The notes below the pieces were generated by a model. That model was given only the letters and a program-made list of their open reading frames with translations, was not told the origin of the DNA and did not search any database. A program made the position numbers and the translations under genes. From the NCBI GenBank assembly GCA_028278675.1, contig JAQAJJ010000001.1, positions 62,001-126,000 of the forward strand: a DNA stretch of 64,000 nt, in the 5' to 3' direction. Origin of the DNA: Candidatus Azophilus lithoversatilis (lineage in GTDB: Bacteria; Pseudomonadota; Gammaproteobacteria; Pseudomonadales; Azotimanducaceae). This document shows, in pieces, positions 10,651-20,549 of this stretch (positions within the stretch are counted from its first letter, which is position 1; the number at the start of each line of letters is the position of its first letter).

Positions 10651-13600
10651 CCGGCGTCTTGGCACTCGCGGGTCCGCCGGCGCGATCCGATTTCGCCTTG
10701 AGCAAGCTTCGGAAATCCCTCGGACTGGAGGTCCTCCACGCCGAGTACGTGCATGTCTTGAGCCTTGCTGAGGCGCTCGATGCCTTGGAACTGAAGCGGA
10801 CACAGGATCTTTTGCAGTACGGGCCAAGACGGGATCGCCCTGCGTTTGTGGATGGCGACGGCGGTGTGCAGCGCATGGCCACCGTCATGCCGCGGGCGGG
10901 GCTCATTTCTCCATGGTCGAGCAAGGCCACGGACATCTTCCGCATTTGCGGGCTCGGCAAGGTGGTTCGGGTGGAGCGGGGGGTGCGCTGGTTTGCCGCT
11001 CCCGGGATGGATGAGTCCCTTGTCGGGCAGCTCTACGACCGAATGACCGAGGCGCCCATGGACGAGGCGGCTTTCGAGCGCCTGTTTGAGACGCAGCCGC
11101 CACGGCCCTTCGCCCGGATCCCGGTGCTGGCGGAGGGGTCGGCGGCGCTCGAAGCGGCCAACAGCCAGCTCGGCTTGGCGTTGGCTGCGCAGGAAATCCG
11201 CTATTTGGCGGATGCTTTTGCCGAACTCGGGCGCGACCCCACGGATGTGGAGCTGATGATGTTCGCCCAAGCGAACTCTGAGCACTGCCGCCACAAGATC
11301 TTCAACGCAAGCTGGACCATCGACGGCCAGCCCATGGATCACTCGCTGTTCGACATGATCCGCCACACCGCTCGGGCGACCAACGGCTTTGGCATCTTGA
11401 GCGCCTACGCCGACAATGCGGCGGTCATCGCCGGTCCGCCCAATCAGCGCTTGATGGCGGACCCGCGCACTCGTCAATACCGCTACGTCGATGAGCAGGC
11501 GCCGGTGCTGATGAAGGTCGAGACACACAATCATCCCACCGCCATCGCGCCTTATCCGGGGGCGGCCACCGGCAGTGGCGGTGAGATTCGGGACGAGGGC
11601 GCGGTGGGACGCGGCTCCAAGCCCAAGGCGGGGCTGACCGGGTTCACCACCTCGCACCTGAACATCCCCGGCTGCCCGGAGCCTTGGGAAATCGGCACCG
11701 GCAAGCCGGAGACCATGGCCTCGGCGCTCGACATCATGCTCGAAGGCCCGATCGGCGCGGCGGCCTTCAACAACGAGTACGGTCGTCCGGGCCTGGGCGG
11801 CTACTTCCGCACCTTTGAGCAGCACGATCCCAACGATCCGCAGGTGGTGCGCGGCTACCACAAGCCCGTGATGATCGCCGGCGGCCTCGGCACGATCCGG
11901 CCCGGTCATGTGCAGGCCGAGGGCTTTGCGCCGGGCACCCAACTCGTGGTGCTCGGCGGACCGGCCATGCTCATTGGCTTGGGTGGCGGTGCCGCTTCGA
12001 GCATGGCGTCGGGGGCGAGCTCGTCGGAACTGGACTTTGCCTCCGTGCAGCGGGACAACGCGGAGATGCAGCGCCGTTGCCAGGAGGTCATCGACGCCTG
12101 CACGGCCTTGGGCGACCTAAATCCCATATTGCTGATTCACGATGTTGGCGCGGGTGGGCTGTCGAACGCCCTGCCGGAACTGGTCAAGGATGCCGGCACC
12201 GGCGGGCGCTTTGAGCTGCGCAAGGTGCCCAATGCCGACGCCGGCATGTCGCCCGCGGAGATTTGGTGCAATGAGGCCCAGGAGCGCTATGTGTTGGGCG
12301 TTGCCAAGGCGCGCTTGGACGAATTCGCGGCGCTTTGCGAGCGCGAGCGCTGTCCCTGGGCGGCGATTGGCGAGGCGACCGCCGAAAAAGACTTGGTGGT
12401 GCGGGATGAAGCCTTCGACGACCGTCCGGTGGACATGCCGCTGTCGGTGCTGTTTGGCAGCCCGCCGGCGCTGCACCGGGCGATCAAGCGATCGGCGCCG
12501 GCGCCCGCGCCCTTGGACTTGTCCAGTGTGAATATCGAGGAAGCGATTCATCGAGTGCTCGGCTTTCCGGCGGTGGCCAGCAAGCAATATCTGATCACCA
12601 TTGGCGACCGCAGCATCACTGGCCTCGTGGCCCGCGAGCAGATGGTCGGACCGTGGCAGGTGCCGGTGAGCGATGTGGCGGTGACCTTGGCGGGGTTCCG
12701 CACCTTTCGCGGCGAGGCGATGGCGATGGGCGAACGGTCTCCCCTCGCCCTGATCGATCCAGCGGCCTCCGCCCGTCTGGCGGTTGGGGAGGCGTTGACC
12801 AATCTCTTCGCTGCGGATATTGAAGCGCTCGATCGGGTGGTTCTCTCCGCCAACTGGATGGCGGCGGCGGGCAGGGACGCGGAGGAGCAGGCGTTGTTCG
12901 ACGCGGTGCGCGCCGTTGGGCTGGATCTGTGTCCGCAGCTTGGCATCGCCATTCCGGTGGGCAAGGACAGCCTGTCCATGGCCACGGGCTGGTCGGAGCA
13001 CGGTGATCGACACAGCGTCGTCTCGCCGATGACGCTGATCGTGTCGGCATTCGCGCCCGTGGTGGATGCGCGGCGGACCCTGACGCCCGCTCTGCGGCGC
13101 ACGCCTTCCCGGCTGCTGCTGGTGGACATCGGTGGCGGGCAGGGGCGTCTTGGCGGCAGCGCATTGGCCCAGTGCTACGGACAACTTGGAGATGTGTGTC
13201 CAGACCTGGATGACGCATTGGCGTTGGCTGGGGCCTTGCGGGCCACGGCGGCACTCAGCCGGGAAGGTGCGCTGCTGGCCTATCACGACCGGTCCGATGG
13301 TGGGCTGCTGGCCACCTTGGCGGAAATGGCGTTTGCCGGGCGGGTTGGCTGGGAGATCGACGTCGGGGATGAGAGTCTCTTGGCCGCGCTGTTTGCGGAG
13401 GAACTCGGTTGGGTGGTCCAAGTTGCTGATGCCCAAGTGGCCCGGATGAAGACCGCTTATGCGGATGCGGGCGTGAGGGTGGTTGATCTTGGCGCGGTGC
13501 GGACCGATGAGAGGCTGCGGATCCGCCATCGAGGCGCCGTCGTGGTGGACTCGGAGCGGGCCGCGTGGCAACGCCGGTGGGCGTCGCCAAGCTATCGGAT

Positions 13601-14507
13601 GCAGCGTCTGCGCGACAACCCCCAAGCAGCCGACGAAGAGTACGCAGGCGTCAGTGAAGCCGACCCGGGGCTGTCCGCCAAGCTGACGTTTGATCCGCGC
13701 GAGCTCGAGGCTGCGGCCTTCTCCATCGGCCAGTCGCGTCCGCGTGTTGCGGTGCTGCGGGAACAGGGCGTCAATGGGCACCTGGAAATGGCCGCGGCCT
13801 TCGACCGCGCTGGATACAGGGCTGTGGATGTCCACATGACGGAGCTGATTTCGGGTGCGGTTTCGCTGCTCGACTTCCCGGTGCTTGCCGCCTGTGGCGG
13901 CTTTTCCTACGGCGACGTGCTTGGTGGCGGGGGTGGCTGGGCGAAGAGCATCCTCCATCACGACGCGGTCCGCGACGCCTTCGCCGCCTTTTTCGCCGCC
14001 GATCGACTGGCGCTCGGGGTCTGCAACGGCTGCCAGATGATGGCCCATCTCAAGGCGCTCATTCCGGGTGCTGACTCCTGGCCAAGATTCGTGCGCAATC
14101 GCTCGGAGCAGTTCGAAGGACGCAACGTGCTGGTGCGGATCAACCCAAGCGATTCGCCTTGGCTGGCCGGCATGGCGGGCAGCGTCCTGCCGGTGCCCGT
14201 CGCCCACGGCGAGGGCCGCGCCGAATTCACCAATCCGGACGATCTTGGGCAATTGGCCTCATCGGGCCTTGTTGCGGCGCAGTACGTGGACACACATCAT
14301 CAGGTGTCGCAAGCCTACCCTGCCAATCCCAACGGTTCAGCGGACGGCCTGGCAGGCGTCACGGCGGCTAGCGGCCGGGTGTTGGTCTTGATGCCGCATC
14401 CCGAAAGGGTGTTCCGCAGCATCCAGAACGCATGGACCGAACCGTCCTGGGGTGAGGACGGCCCTTGGATGCGATTGTTCCGTAATGCGATGCGGGTTTT
14501 GAGCTAG
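10647..14507 (+). CDS. purL: Phosphoribosylformylglycinamidine synthase
   Basis: [31 protein letters not shown]-terminal GATase [12 protein letters not shown]; likely GTG start at 10647 overlapping the tadA stop. Confidence 0.97.
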   Translation: MTGVLALAGPPARSDFALSKLRKSLGLEVLHAEYVHVLSLAEALDALELKRTQDLLQYGPRRDRPAFVDGDGGVQRMATVMPRAGLISPWSSKATDIFRICGLGKVVRVERGVRWFAAPGMDESLVGQLYDRMTEAPMDEAAFERLFETQPPRPFARIPVLAEGSAALEAANSQLGLALAAQEIRYLADAFAELGRDPTDVELMMFAQANSEHCRHKIFNASWTIDGQPMDHSLFDMIRHTARATNGFGILSAYADNAAVIAGPPNQRLMADPRTRQYRYVDEQAPVLMKVETHNHPTAIAPYPGAATGSGGEIRDEGAVGRGSKPKAGLTGFTTSHLNIPGCPEPWEIGTGKPETMASALDIMLEGPIGAAAFNNEYGRPGLGGYFRTFEQHDPNDPQVVRGYHKPVMIAGGLGTIRPGHVQAEGFAPGTQLVVLGGPAMLIGLGGGAASSMASGASSSELDFASVQRDNAEMQRRCQEVIDACTALGDLNPILLIHDVGAGGLSNALPELVKDAGTGGRFELRKVPNADAGMSPAEIWCNEAQERYVLGVAKARLDEFAALCERERCPWAAIGEATAEKDLVVRDEAFDDRPVDMPLSVLFGSPPALHRAIKRSAPAPAPLDLSSVNIEEAIHRVLGFPAVASKQYLITIGDRSITGLVAREQMVGPWQVPVSDVAVTLAGFRTFRGEAMAMGERSPLALIDPAASARLAVGEALTNLFAADIEALDRVVLSANWMAAAGRDAEEQALFDAVRAVGLDLCPQLGIAIPVGKDSLSMATGWSEHGDRHSVVSPMTLIVSAFAPVVDARRTLTPALRRTPSRLLLVDIGGGQGRLGGSALAQCYGQLGDVCPDLDDALALAGALRATAALSREGALLAYHDRSDGGLLATLAEMAFAGRVGWEIDVGDESLLAALFAEELGWVVQVADAQVARMKTAYADAGVRVVDLGAVRTDERLRIRHRGAVVVDSERAAWQRRWASPSYRMQRLRDNPQAADEEYAGVSEADPGLSAKLTFDPRELEAAAFSIGQSRPRVAVLREQGVNGHLEMAAAFDRAGYRAVDVHMTELISGAVSLLDFPVLAACGGFSYGDVLGGGGGWAKSILHHDAVRDAFAAFFAADRLALGVCNGCQMMAHLKALIPGADSWPRFVRNRSEQFEGRNVLVRINPSDSPWLAGMAGSVLPVPVAHGEGRAEFTNPDDLGQLASSGLVAAQYVDTHHQVSQAYPANPNGSADGLAGVTAASGRVLVLMPHPERVFRSIQNAWTEPSWGEDGPWMRLFRNAMRVLS

Positions 14508-14690
14508 ACGTTTCCTTCCCTGCCGCTGCCCCCTTCCGAATTGGGACACAGACACATTCCGTCCTACAGGCTGGTCGTCATATCGCACCTGCTGCTTCCG
14601 TAAATCTGCTGTTTTCGGGTGGCGAATTCCGGTATGGACTGCAGAGATTGCCGTCTAGACATCCTTGCGAACATTGGCAATTCTCATGCG

Positions 14691-15626
14691 ATGGCTACCC
14701 CACGCTACAAACTGGTGGATTCCGAACGTGCCATGAGTTACCACTTGGTCTCTCGCTGCGTTCGCGGTGCCTGGCTGTGTGGCAGAGATAGGCGCACGGG
14801 CAAGGACTACTCGCATCGCAAGCGCTGGCTGATTGAGCGGCTCTTGTTCCTGGCACAGTTTTTCGCAGTTGAGATCGACTCGTACAGCGTGATGAGCAAC
14901 CACTTTCACTTGGTGGCTTTTTTCGATCCCAAAAAGTGCTTCTCGTGGACCAACGAGGAAGTAGCATTTCGGTGGGTTGAAGCCTTTCCGCCCACCGAAG
15001 ACGGCCAAGTTGTGGAAGAGCGCAAGTCCATTGAGCGAGACCGGCTGCTAAGTGATCCCAAGCGGTTGGAACAAGCCCGCCGCACCTTGGGTTCCCTCTC
15101 CGATTTCATGAAGCACCTCAAGCAGCCGATTGCTCGCCGGGCGAACAAGGAGGATGGCTGCAAGGGGCATTTCTTCGAACAGCGGTTTTACTCCGGGGCC
15201 TTGCTTAGCGAAAAGGCAGTGCTCGCTGCCATGGCCTATGTGGACTTGAATCCGATTCGGGCGAAACTCGCGAAGCGGTTGGAGGAATGCACGGATGCAT
15301 CCATTGGAGAGCGGCTTCGGGAGAATGACTTAGCTGCACTCGATGAGTTTCTGGCACCTGTGGCTTCTGGGCTCAGTGAAGAGAAGCCGCAAACCCCGCG
15401 GATTGAGATGACGTTGAAACAGTATTTGGGGCTGCTCAACAGCCTCATCGAAGCCGATGCCGCGGAAAGCCGGGCAACGGCGAGACACCCGGATCACACG
15501 AGCCGATGGATGGCCCGAGTGGCCTCGATTCGCAAGCGCCAGCGTGCCTTTGGGCCAGTGGAATTGCTCAAGAACTGGATTGCGGATCGGGGCTTGCAAC
15601 TTCGCGAGGTTCCCCTGCTCGACTAG
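14691..15626 (+). mobile_element. IS200-like / REP-associated tyrosine transposase (RAYT, Y1_Tnp)
   Basis: YHLVSRCVRGAWLCG, SYSVMSNHFHLVAFFD (HUH), MAYVDLNPIRAKLAKRLEE. Confidence 0.85.
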
Positions 15627-15665
15627 GGCCCAATCACGCTGGCCAGCTTGGCGGTGTTGGGCCTT
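15625..15665 (+). terminator. Hairpin immediately downstream of the RAYT gene
   Basis: aGGGCCCAA ... TTGGGCCTT stem containing the inner palindrome GCTGGCCAGC; no clear U-tract. Confidence 0.5.
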
Positions 15666-15874
15666 GGGTTACGCCAATCAAACCGCAGGAAGGCCCCCGG
15701 GATTAAGAACGCCGTTCGACTCGCATCGAATGAGGGTGAAGCAGCACCGGTTGGTGAGGCCTTGGACGCGACCCGAAGGCCCGCGCCCACTACCCGCTGT
15801 GTGGCATCGTCGGCTGCTCACTTGGAGATTGGCCGTGTGCAGCTGCTTCGCCTTGCCCGAGCTAAACCACCCCC

Positions 15875-15903
15875 TTGACAAACCCACCCACCATCGCGAT
15901 AGT
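15875..15903 (+). promoter_or_regulatory. Sigma70-type promoter upstream of the leuA leader (TTGACA-17-GATAGT)
   Basis: Exact -35 at 15875-15880, 17-nt spacer, -10-like GATAGT at 15898-15903. Confidence 0.75.
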
Positions 15904-15910
15904 GCGCCGC

Positions 15911-15982
15911 GTGAACAAGCTTCCCTCCCAAAGCCTCTCCTTGCGCCCGCAAGGCCTGCACTTGCGCCTGCTGCCGGCGTAG
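15911..15982 (+). CDS. Putative leucine-rich leader peptide (MNKLPSQSLSLRPQGLHLRLLPA)
   Basis: GTG start 7 nt after the -10 hexamer; 7 of 23 codons are Leu; stop at 15980-15982, upstream of leuA. Confidence 0.6.
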   Translation: MNKLPSQSLSLRPQGLHLRLLPA

Positions 15983-16058
15983 CCGGCACATCTCACCCCC
16001 CAAGGGCAAACGCCCGACTCGACCCCAAGCCCCGATCCACTCAGCAGGAGTCTTTGCC

Positions 16059-17777
16059 ATGAGCGAGCCTGTCGCAGTCAGCGAACCCCAATCGTCCGCA
16101 CATAAACCGCGCAGCCGTGCCAGCGGCGCGATGCCGTTCCACAAGTACCGCCCGGTCGCGCCCATCGACCTGCCCGAACGACAATGGCCGGGTCGGACCC
16201 TTGACCGCGCCCCCCGCTGGTGCAGCGTGGATCTGCGGGACGGCAACCAGGCCCTGATCGATCCGATGAACGTGCAGGAAAAGCTGCGCATGTTCGATTT
16301 GCTGCTTGAGGTCGGCTTCGCGGAGATTGAGGTCGGCTTCCCCGCGGCATCGCAGCCGGACTTCGACTTCATCCGCCGTATCATCGACGAAGGCCGGATT
16401 CCTGATGGCGTTGCCATCCAAGTGCTGTGTCAGGCGCGTGAGGAGCTCATCGAGCGCACCGTGGAAGCCTTGGCCGGCGCGCCCAAGGTCATTTTCCATC
16501 TGTACAACTCCACTTCGGAGCTGCAGCGGCGGGTGGTTTTCGGGATGGACCGCCAGGGCATCATCGACCTCGCTGTTAAGGGCGTCTCCTTGGTCAAGGC
16601 GGGCCTTGCGGCCTTGGATGCCGACATCACCTTCGAGTACTCGCCGGAGAGCTTCACCGGCACGGAACTTGATTTCGCCGTGGACATCTGCACTGCTGTG
16701 GCGGAGCAGTGGGACGCGACGATTGAGAAACCGATGATCGTCAACCTTCCGTCCACGGTGGAGATGGCCACGCCGAATGTCTATGCGGACCAGATCGAAT
16801 GGTTCGTCAGCCACTTCCCGCACCGCGACAAGGCGGTGATCAGCCTGCACACCCACAACGACCGCGGCACCGGCATCGCCGCCACTGAGTTGGCGCTGCT
16901 CGCGGGCGCCGAACGGGTTGAAGGCACCCTGTTCGGCAACGGCGAGCGCACCGGCAATTGCGACATCGTCACCACGGCGATGAACCTCTTCAGCCAGGGG
17001 GTGGATCCGGAACTGGACTTCCGCAACATGCCGCGCATCCGCCAGACCGTGGAGGCCATCAACAAGCTGCCCGTGCACGAACGCCACCCCTACGCGGGCG
17101 ACTTGGTGTTCACGGCGTTCTCAGGCTCTCATCAGGACGCCATCAAAAAGGGCATGGCGCGAGTGGATCCCGGCCGCTGGGAAGTGCCCTACCTGCCCAT
17201 TGATCCTGGCGATGTGGGTTCGTCCTACAAGGAAACCGTGCGCGTCAACAGCCAGTCCGGCAAGGGCGGCGTCGGCTTTCTGCTCGAGGAGTTCTACGGC
17301 ATCATTCTGCCCCGGGAGATGCTCAAGGAGTTCAGCGGTGTCGTCCAAAAGCTAACCGAGACACTCGACAGGGAAGTCAAGGTCCTTGAAATCTATCAAG
17401 CGCTGCTTGATGAGTACGCGGTGGATAGCGGCCCCTACCGCCTGATTGACTTTGACGTGCTTACCGGGCGTCGCGCCGAGCAAAGGTGCGTCGCCCGCAT
17501 CGAGGCGTCCGAGCAACCGGTGACCATCGATGGTGAGGGCGGCGGTCCCATTGAAGCTTTCGTTAATGGCCTTGAGGAGACCTTTAACGAGCCCGTCAAC
17601 ATCGTCGAATACCACGAACATGCGCTAACCACCGGTAGTGATGCCCAAGCCATCTGCCTGCTGGCCATCGAAGATGCCGATGGCGGGCGTTGCTATGGTG
17701 TGGGTCTTAGCCGCAACACCATCCCGGCATCCTTCAATGGGGTGGTCGCGGCTGTGAACCGCCGTTGGCGGCATTAG
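16059..17777 (+). CDS. leuA: 2-isopropylmalate synthase (long LeuA2 type)
   Basis: RAPRWCSVDLRDGNQALIDPM; LHTHNDRGTGIAATELALLAGAERVEGTLFGNGERTGN; SD AGCAGGAG. Confidence 0.97.
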   Translation: MSEPVAVSEPQSSAHKPRSRASGAMPFHKYRPVAPIDLPERQWPGRTLDRAPRWCSVDLRDGNQALIDPMNVQEKLRMFDLLLEVGFAEIEVGFPAASQPDFDFIRRIIDEGRIPDGVAIQVLCQAREELIERTVEALAGAPKVIFHLYNSTSELQRRVVFGMDRQGIIDLAVKGVSLVKAGLAALDADITFEYSPESFTGTELDFAVDICTAVAEQWDATIEKPMIVNLPSTVEMATPNVYADQIEWFVSHFPHRDKAVISLHTHNDRGTGIAATELALLAGAERVEGTLFGNGERTGNCDIVTTAMNLFSQGVDPELDFRNMPRIRQTVEAINKLPVHERHPYAGDLVFTAFSGSHQDAIKKGMARVDPGRWEVPYLPIDPGDVGSSYKETVRVNSQSGKGGVGFLLEEFYGIILPREMLKEFSGVVQKLTETLDREVKVLEIYQALLDEYAVDSGPYRLIDFDVLTGRRAEQRCVARIEASEQPVTIDGEGGGPIEAFVNGLEETFNEPVNIVEYHEHALTTGSDAQAICLLAIEDADGGRCYGVGLSRNTIPASFNGVVAAVNRRWRH

Positions 17778-17805
17778 AAGGCACTTCGTCGGAGGTGAAG
17801 CGCCT

Positions 17806-19134
17806 TCAATCGGTTGCACCGTCCCTTCTTCCCACGGAGGAGAGGGGGGCTGGGCGAACGCCTGTTGCTTGGGGGTGTTTCCCTACAGCCGGCCTCACTA
17901 TGAGGTGCTTGATGACGTTGTCGCTGATCTGCAGGGTTTCAACGAGATAGCCGTCGAGGCGCAGGCACAAATTGGTGTCGGGAATGGTTTGCAAGGCTTC
18001 CACGACCAGCCCGTTTAGGGTCTTGGGGCCGCGGGTGGGCAGGTTCCAGCCCAAGGTGCGGTTGATGTCGCGCAACACTGCAGCGCCGTCAATTAAGTAA
18101 GCGCCGTCCGGCATGGGCATGATTTCCGGCATGTTGGCGGCGTAGTCCGTGGTGAATTCGCCGACGATCTCTTCAAGAATGTCCTCCAGCGTGACGATGC
18201 CCTGCACATCGCCGTATTCATCGACCACCAAGGCCGTGCGCCGTCTCTCGCGCTGAAAATTGACCAACTGGGTGTGCAGGGGCGTTGCCTCCGGCACGTA
18301 GTAAGGCTCGCGCGTCAGTTTCAGCAGGCCATGCTTGTCCAAATCCCGCTGTTCCAAGTGACGGGCCAGCCGTCGCAGGTGCAGCATGCCGACCACGTTG
18401 TTGACATTGTCCCTGTAGATGGGCAAACGGGTATGCTGGCTGCTGGCGAGGGCATCCAGGATGTCATCCATGTCGTCATGAAGGTCGATGCCTATGATTT
18501 CATCTCGGGGCACCATAATGTCATTGACGGTGACGTTCTCCAGATCCAGGATGCTGAGCAGCATGCTCTTGTGCCGAGCTGAAACCCGAGCCGACTCGCG
18601 CACCACCGTGCGCAGCTCCTCGGCGCTGAGATGGTCGTTGTTGTCGGTGCTGCCAATGAACGGCTTGGCGATTGCGTTGCTGACCCCGTTGGTGAGCCAG
18701 ACCAGCGGACGGGTCAGCTTCAGCAACGGCTCCAGCACATGGGCGGAGCCGAAGGCCAGCGCCTCCGGCCGCCGGGCGGCGATGGTCTTGGGCGTCACTT
18801 CGGCGAAGACCAGGAAGAACAGGGTGAGCGCTATGGGCGCAAGGACCACCCCGGTGTCTCCGAACAGGCGCAGCCCGATCACCGCGCCGAGGCTGGCGGC
18901 GAGGAAGTTGACGAAGTTGTTGCCGATCAGAATGACGCCAAGCAGCCGGTCCGGCTGTTCGGTCAGCCGCAGCGCCTTGCGCGCCCCGGCGTGGCCCTCG
19001 CCGGCCAAGTGCCGCAACCGGTAGCGGTTCAATGCCGTCATCGCGGTTTCCGACGAGGAAAAGTAGGCGGAAAGCGCCGTCAGCCCCAGAATCGTCCCTA
19101 GCAGCGCCGAAGTGGAGAGCTCCGCTAGGGTCAT
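17806..19134 (-). CDS. HlyC/CorC-family transporter (CNNM + CBS domains)
   Basis: LGLTALSAYFSSSETAMTALNRYRLRHLA...; IMVPRDEIIGIDL; VVDEYGDVQGIVTLEDILEEIVGE. Confidence 0.93.
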   Translation of the reverse strand: MTLAELSTSALLGTILGLTALSAYFSSSETAMTALNRYRLRHLAGEGHAGARKALRLTEQPDRLLGVILIGNNFVNFLAASLGAVIGLRLFGDTGVVLAPIALTLFFLVFAEVTPKTIAARRPEALAFGSAHVLEPLLKLTRPLVWLTNGVSNAIAKPFIGSTDNNDHLSAEELRTVVRESARVSARHKSMLLSILDLENVTVNDIMVPRDEIIGIDLHDDMDDILDALASSQHTRLPIYRDNVNNVVGMLHLRRLARHLEQRDLDKHGLLKLTREPYYVPEATPLHTQLVNFQRERRRTALVVDEYGDVQGIVTLEDILEEIVGEFTTDYAANMPEIMPMPDGAYLIDGAAVLRDINRTLGWNLPTRGPKTLNGLVVEALQTIPDTNLCLRLDGYLVETLQISDNVIKHLIVRPAVGKHPQATGVRPAPLSSVGRRDGATD

Positions 19135-19958
19135 CAACCCCGTTCCAGCAGCATCTCGAGCACGAATTTGCTGCCGAAGTAGCCGAGCAGCAGGAAGGTA
19201 AAGGCGATGATGGTCCAGCGCACGGCCGATGCGCCGCGCCAGCCAAGCCATAGACGGCCAGCCAACAGACCCCCGTAAATCGCCCAGGAAAGAGACGACA
19301 GCACGGTGTGATGCACCACATGTTGGGCGAACATGTCTTCGAGATAGAGAAAGCCGCTGCCAATTGCGGCTGTCAGGGCTGCGAAGCCGGCCCAAATCAT
19401 GGCGAACAGCAACCGCTCCATGGTCTCCAAGGGCGGCAGGATGCGCAGCAGGAGGATGTGGGTGCGGGTGCGTATGCTGCGCTCGACAAAACCAAGCACA
19501 ATCGACTGAATGGCCGCCATCATCAGTATGCTGTAGGCCAGGATGGAGACGAAGATGTGCGTTCCGAGCCCGGCATCCGAAGCTTCTATCGCCTTGGGTG
19601 GTGGTTGCGCGACCAACGATGCCGAAAGGGCCAGGGCCGATAGCGGAAACAGCACCACGAGCAGGCTGCGGACCGGTTGCGCGGTGCTCAGGATCGTCAC
19701 CAAGGCGGCCATGATTAGGGCAGTGAGGCTAGCCACGGGGAAGAGGCCGAGATTGATGCCTTCAGGGGCGTCAATCTGCGCATAAACCGCGAAGGCGTGC
19801 AGAACAATGGCCGGTGCTGCCAGTGCCACCAGCAGGCGCATGGACAGTTTCGCGTTGTTCGCTAGGGAACTGGCCTGCAGGCTGGTGCCCGCCAAGTACA
19901 AAACGACGGCGATCAAACCCGGCAGTATCGGGCTCGCGGCGGCGGGATCGAGCGGCAT
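19134..19958 (-). CDS. CcsA/HemX/YpjD-like cytochrome c assembly membrane protein
   Basis: Multi-TM protein with LGTHIFVSILAYSILMMAAIQSI; next to corC and convergent-side ffh as in proteobacteria. Confidence 0.85.
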   Translation of the reverse strand: MPLDPAAASPILPGLIAVVLYLAGTSLQASSLANNAKLSMRLLVALAAPAIVLHAFAVYAQIDAPEGINLGLFPVASLTALIMAALVTILSTAQPVRSLLVVLFPLSALALSASLVAQPPPKAIEASDAGLGTHIFVSILAYSILMMAAIQSIVLGFVERSIRTRTHILLLRILPPLETMERLLFAMIWAGFAALTAAIGSGFLYLEDMFAQHVVHHTVLSSLSWAIYGGLLAGRLWLGWRGASAVRWTIIAFTFLLLGYFGSKFVLEMLLERG

Positions 19959-20173
19959 GGCCTGAATGGTTGGCGCTGGAAATTCGCTGGAGGGCAAGTT
20001 TCGCACAGCGCAGCCGCAGCCGCTAGGTGTTCCAAGTGTTTCTGTTTCAAGTGTTTCCAAGTGCTCCTAGCGTTCCGGCCATCTAGCGCCTCTCGCGGAC
20101 AACTTCAGCGCTTCAACGGATCCAATCCTCCAAGCGTTACGAACACTATGGGGCGCGACATCGTCTTAACGGC

Positions 20174-20441
20174 TTTTGTGTGCCGGAACCTGCGTGTGTA
20201 CTAAGTGCAACGACGTAAACAACATCATCGTGATGGCGCTTTTGAGTCGGAATCTGTGTGTGTCCTAAGTGCTTAAGTGCATAAACAACATCATCGTGAT
20301 GGCGCTTTTGAGTCGGAATCTGTGTGTGTCCTAAGTGCAAATTTTTGTGTGCCGGAACCTGCGTGTGCACTAAGTGCAACGACGTAAACAACATCATCGT
20401 GATGGCGCTTTTGAGTCGGAATCTGTGTGTGTCCTAAGTGC
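20174..20441 (+). repeat. Composite tandem repeat array (A1-B1-B2-A2-B3)
   Basis: A units 20174-20215 and 20343-20384 (42 nt, one difference); B units 20216-20272, 20282-20338, 20385-20441 (57 nt); shared core YCGGAAYCTGYGTGTG..CTAAGTGC. Confidence 0.95.
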
Positions 20442-20513
20442 AAATTGGTCTGTGTCCCAAGCGCGATGGCCAATTTCATTGCGTCCACCGATGCGCAGGC
20501 CGAGGTCAGCCCC

Positions 20514-20519
20514 TATAAT
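20514..20519 (+). promoter_or_regulatory. Candidate -10 element TATAAT upstream of ffh
   Basis: Exact TATAAT 31 nt before the ffh ATG; no good -35 seen. Confidence 0.4.
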
Positions 20520-20549
20520 TCCACTTATCACCGTTCCTCTCATGCCTTT

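Noticed and set aside
12117-14252. 711-aa ORF antisense to purL
   Set aside because: High-GC antisense open frame; low-complexity His/Arg/Pro-rich text, fully inside a strong CDS
15890-16058. T-box riboswitch for leuA
   Set aside because: No T-box motif or specifier-loop architecture; a leader-peptide attenuator fits better
15457-16062. 201-aa ORF upstream of leuA
   Set aside because: Overlaps the RAYT gene and the leader region in another frame; composition is Arg/Pro/Trp-rich noise
20146-20397. Minus-strand ORF with HTQIPTQKRHHDDVVY repeats
   Set aside because: It is the passive translation of the DNA repeat array; no start context or homology
20174-20441. Possible CRISPR array
   Set aside because: Units are 42 and 57 nt and nearly contiguous, with no uniform unique spacers and no cas genes nearby; better described as a composite tandem repeat
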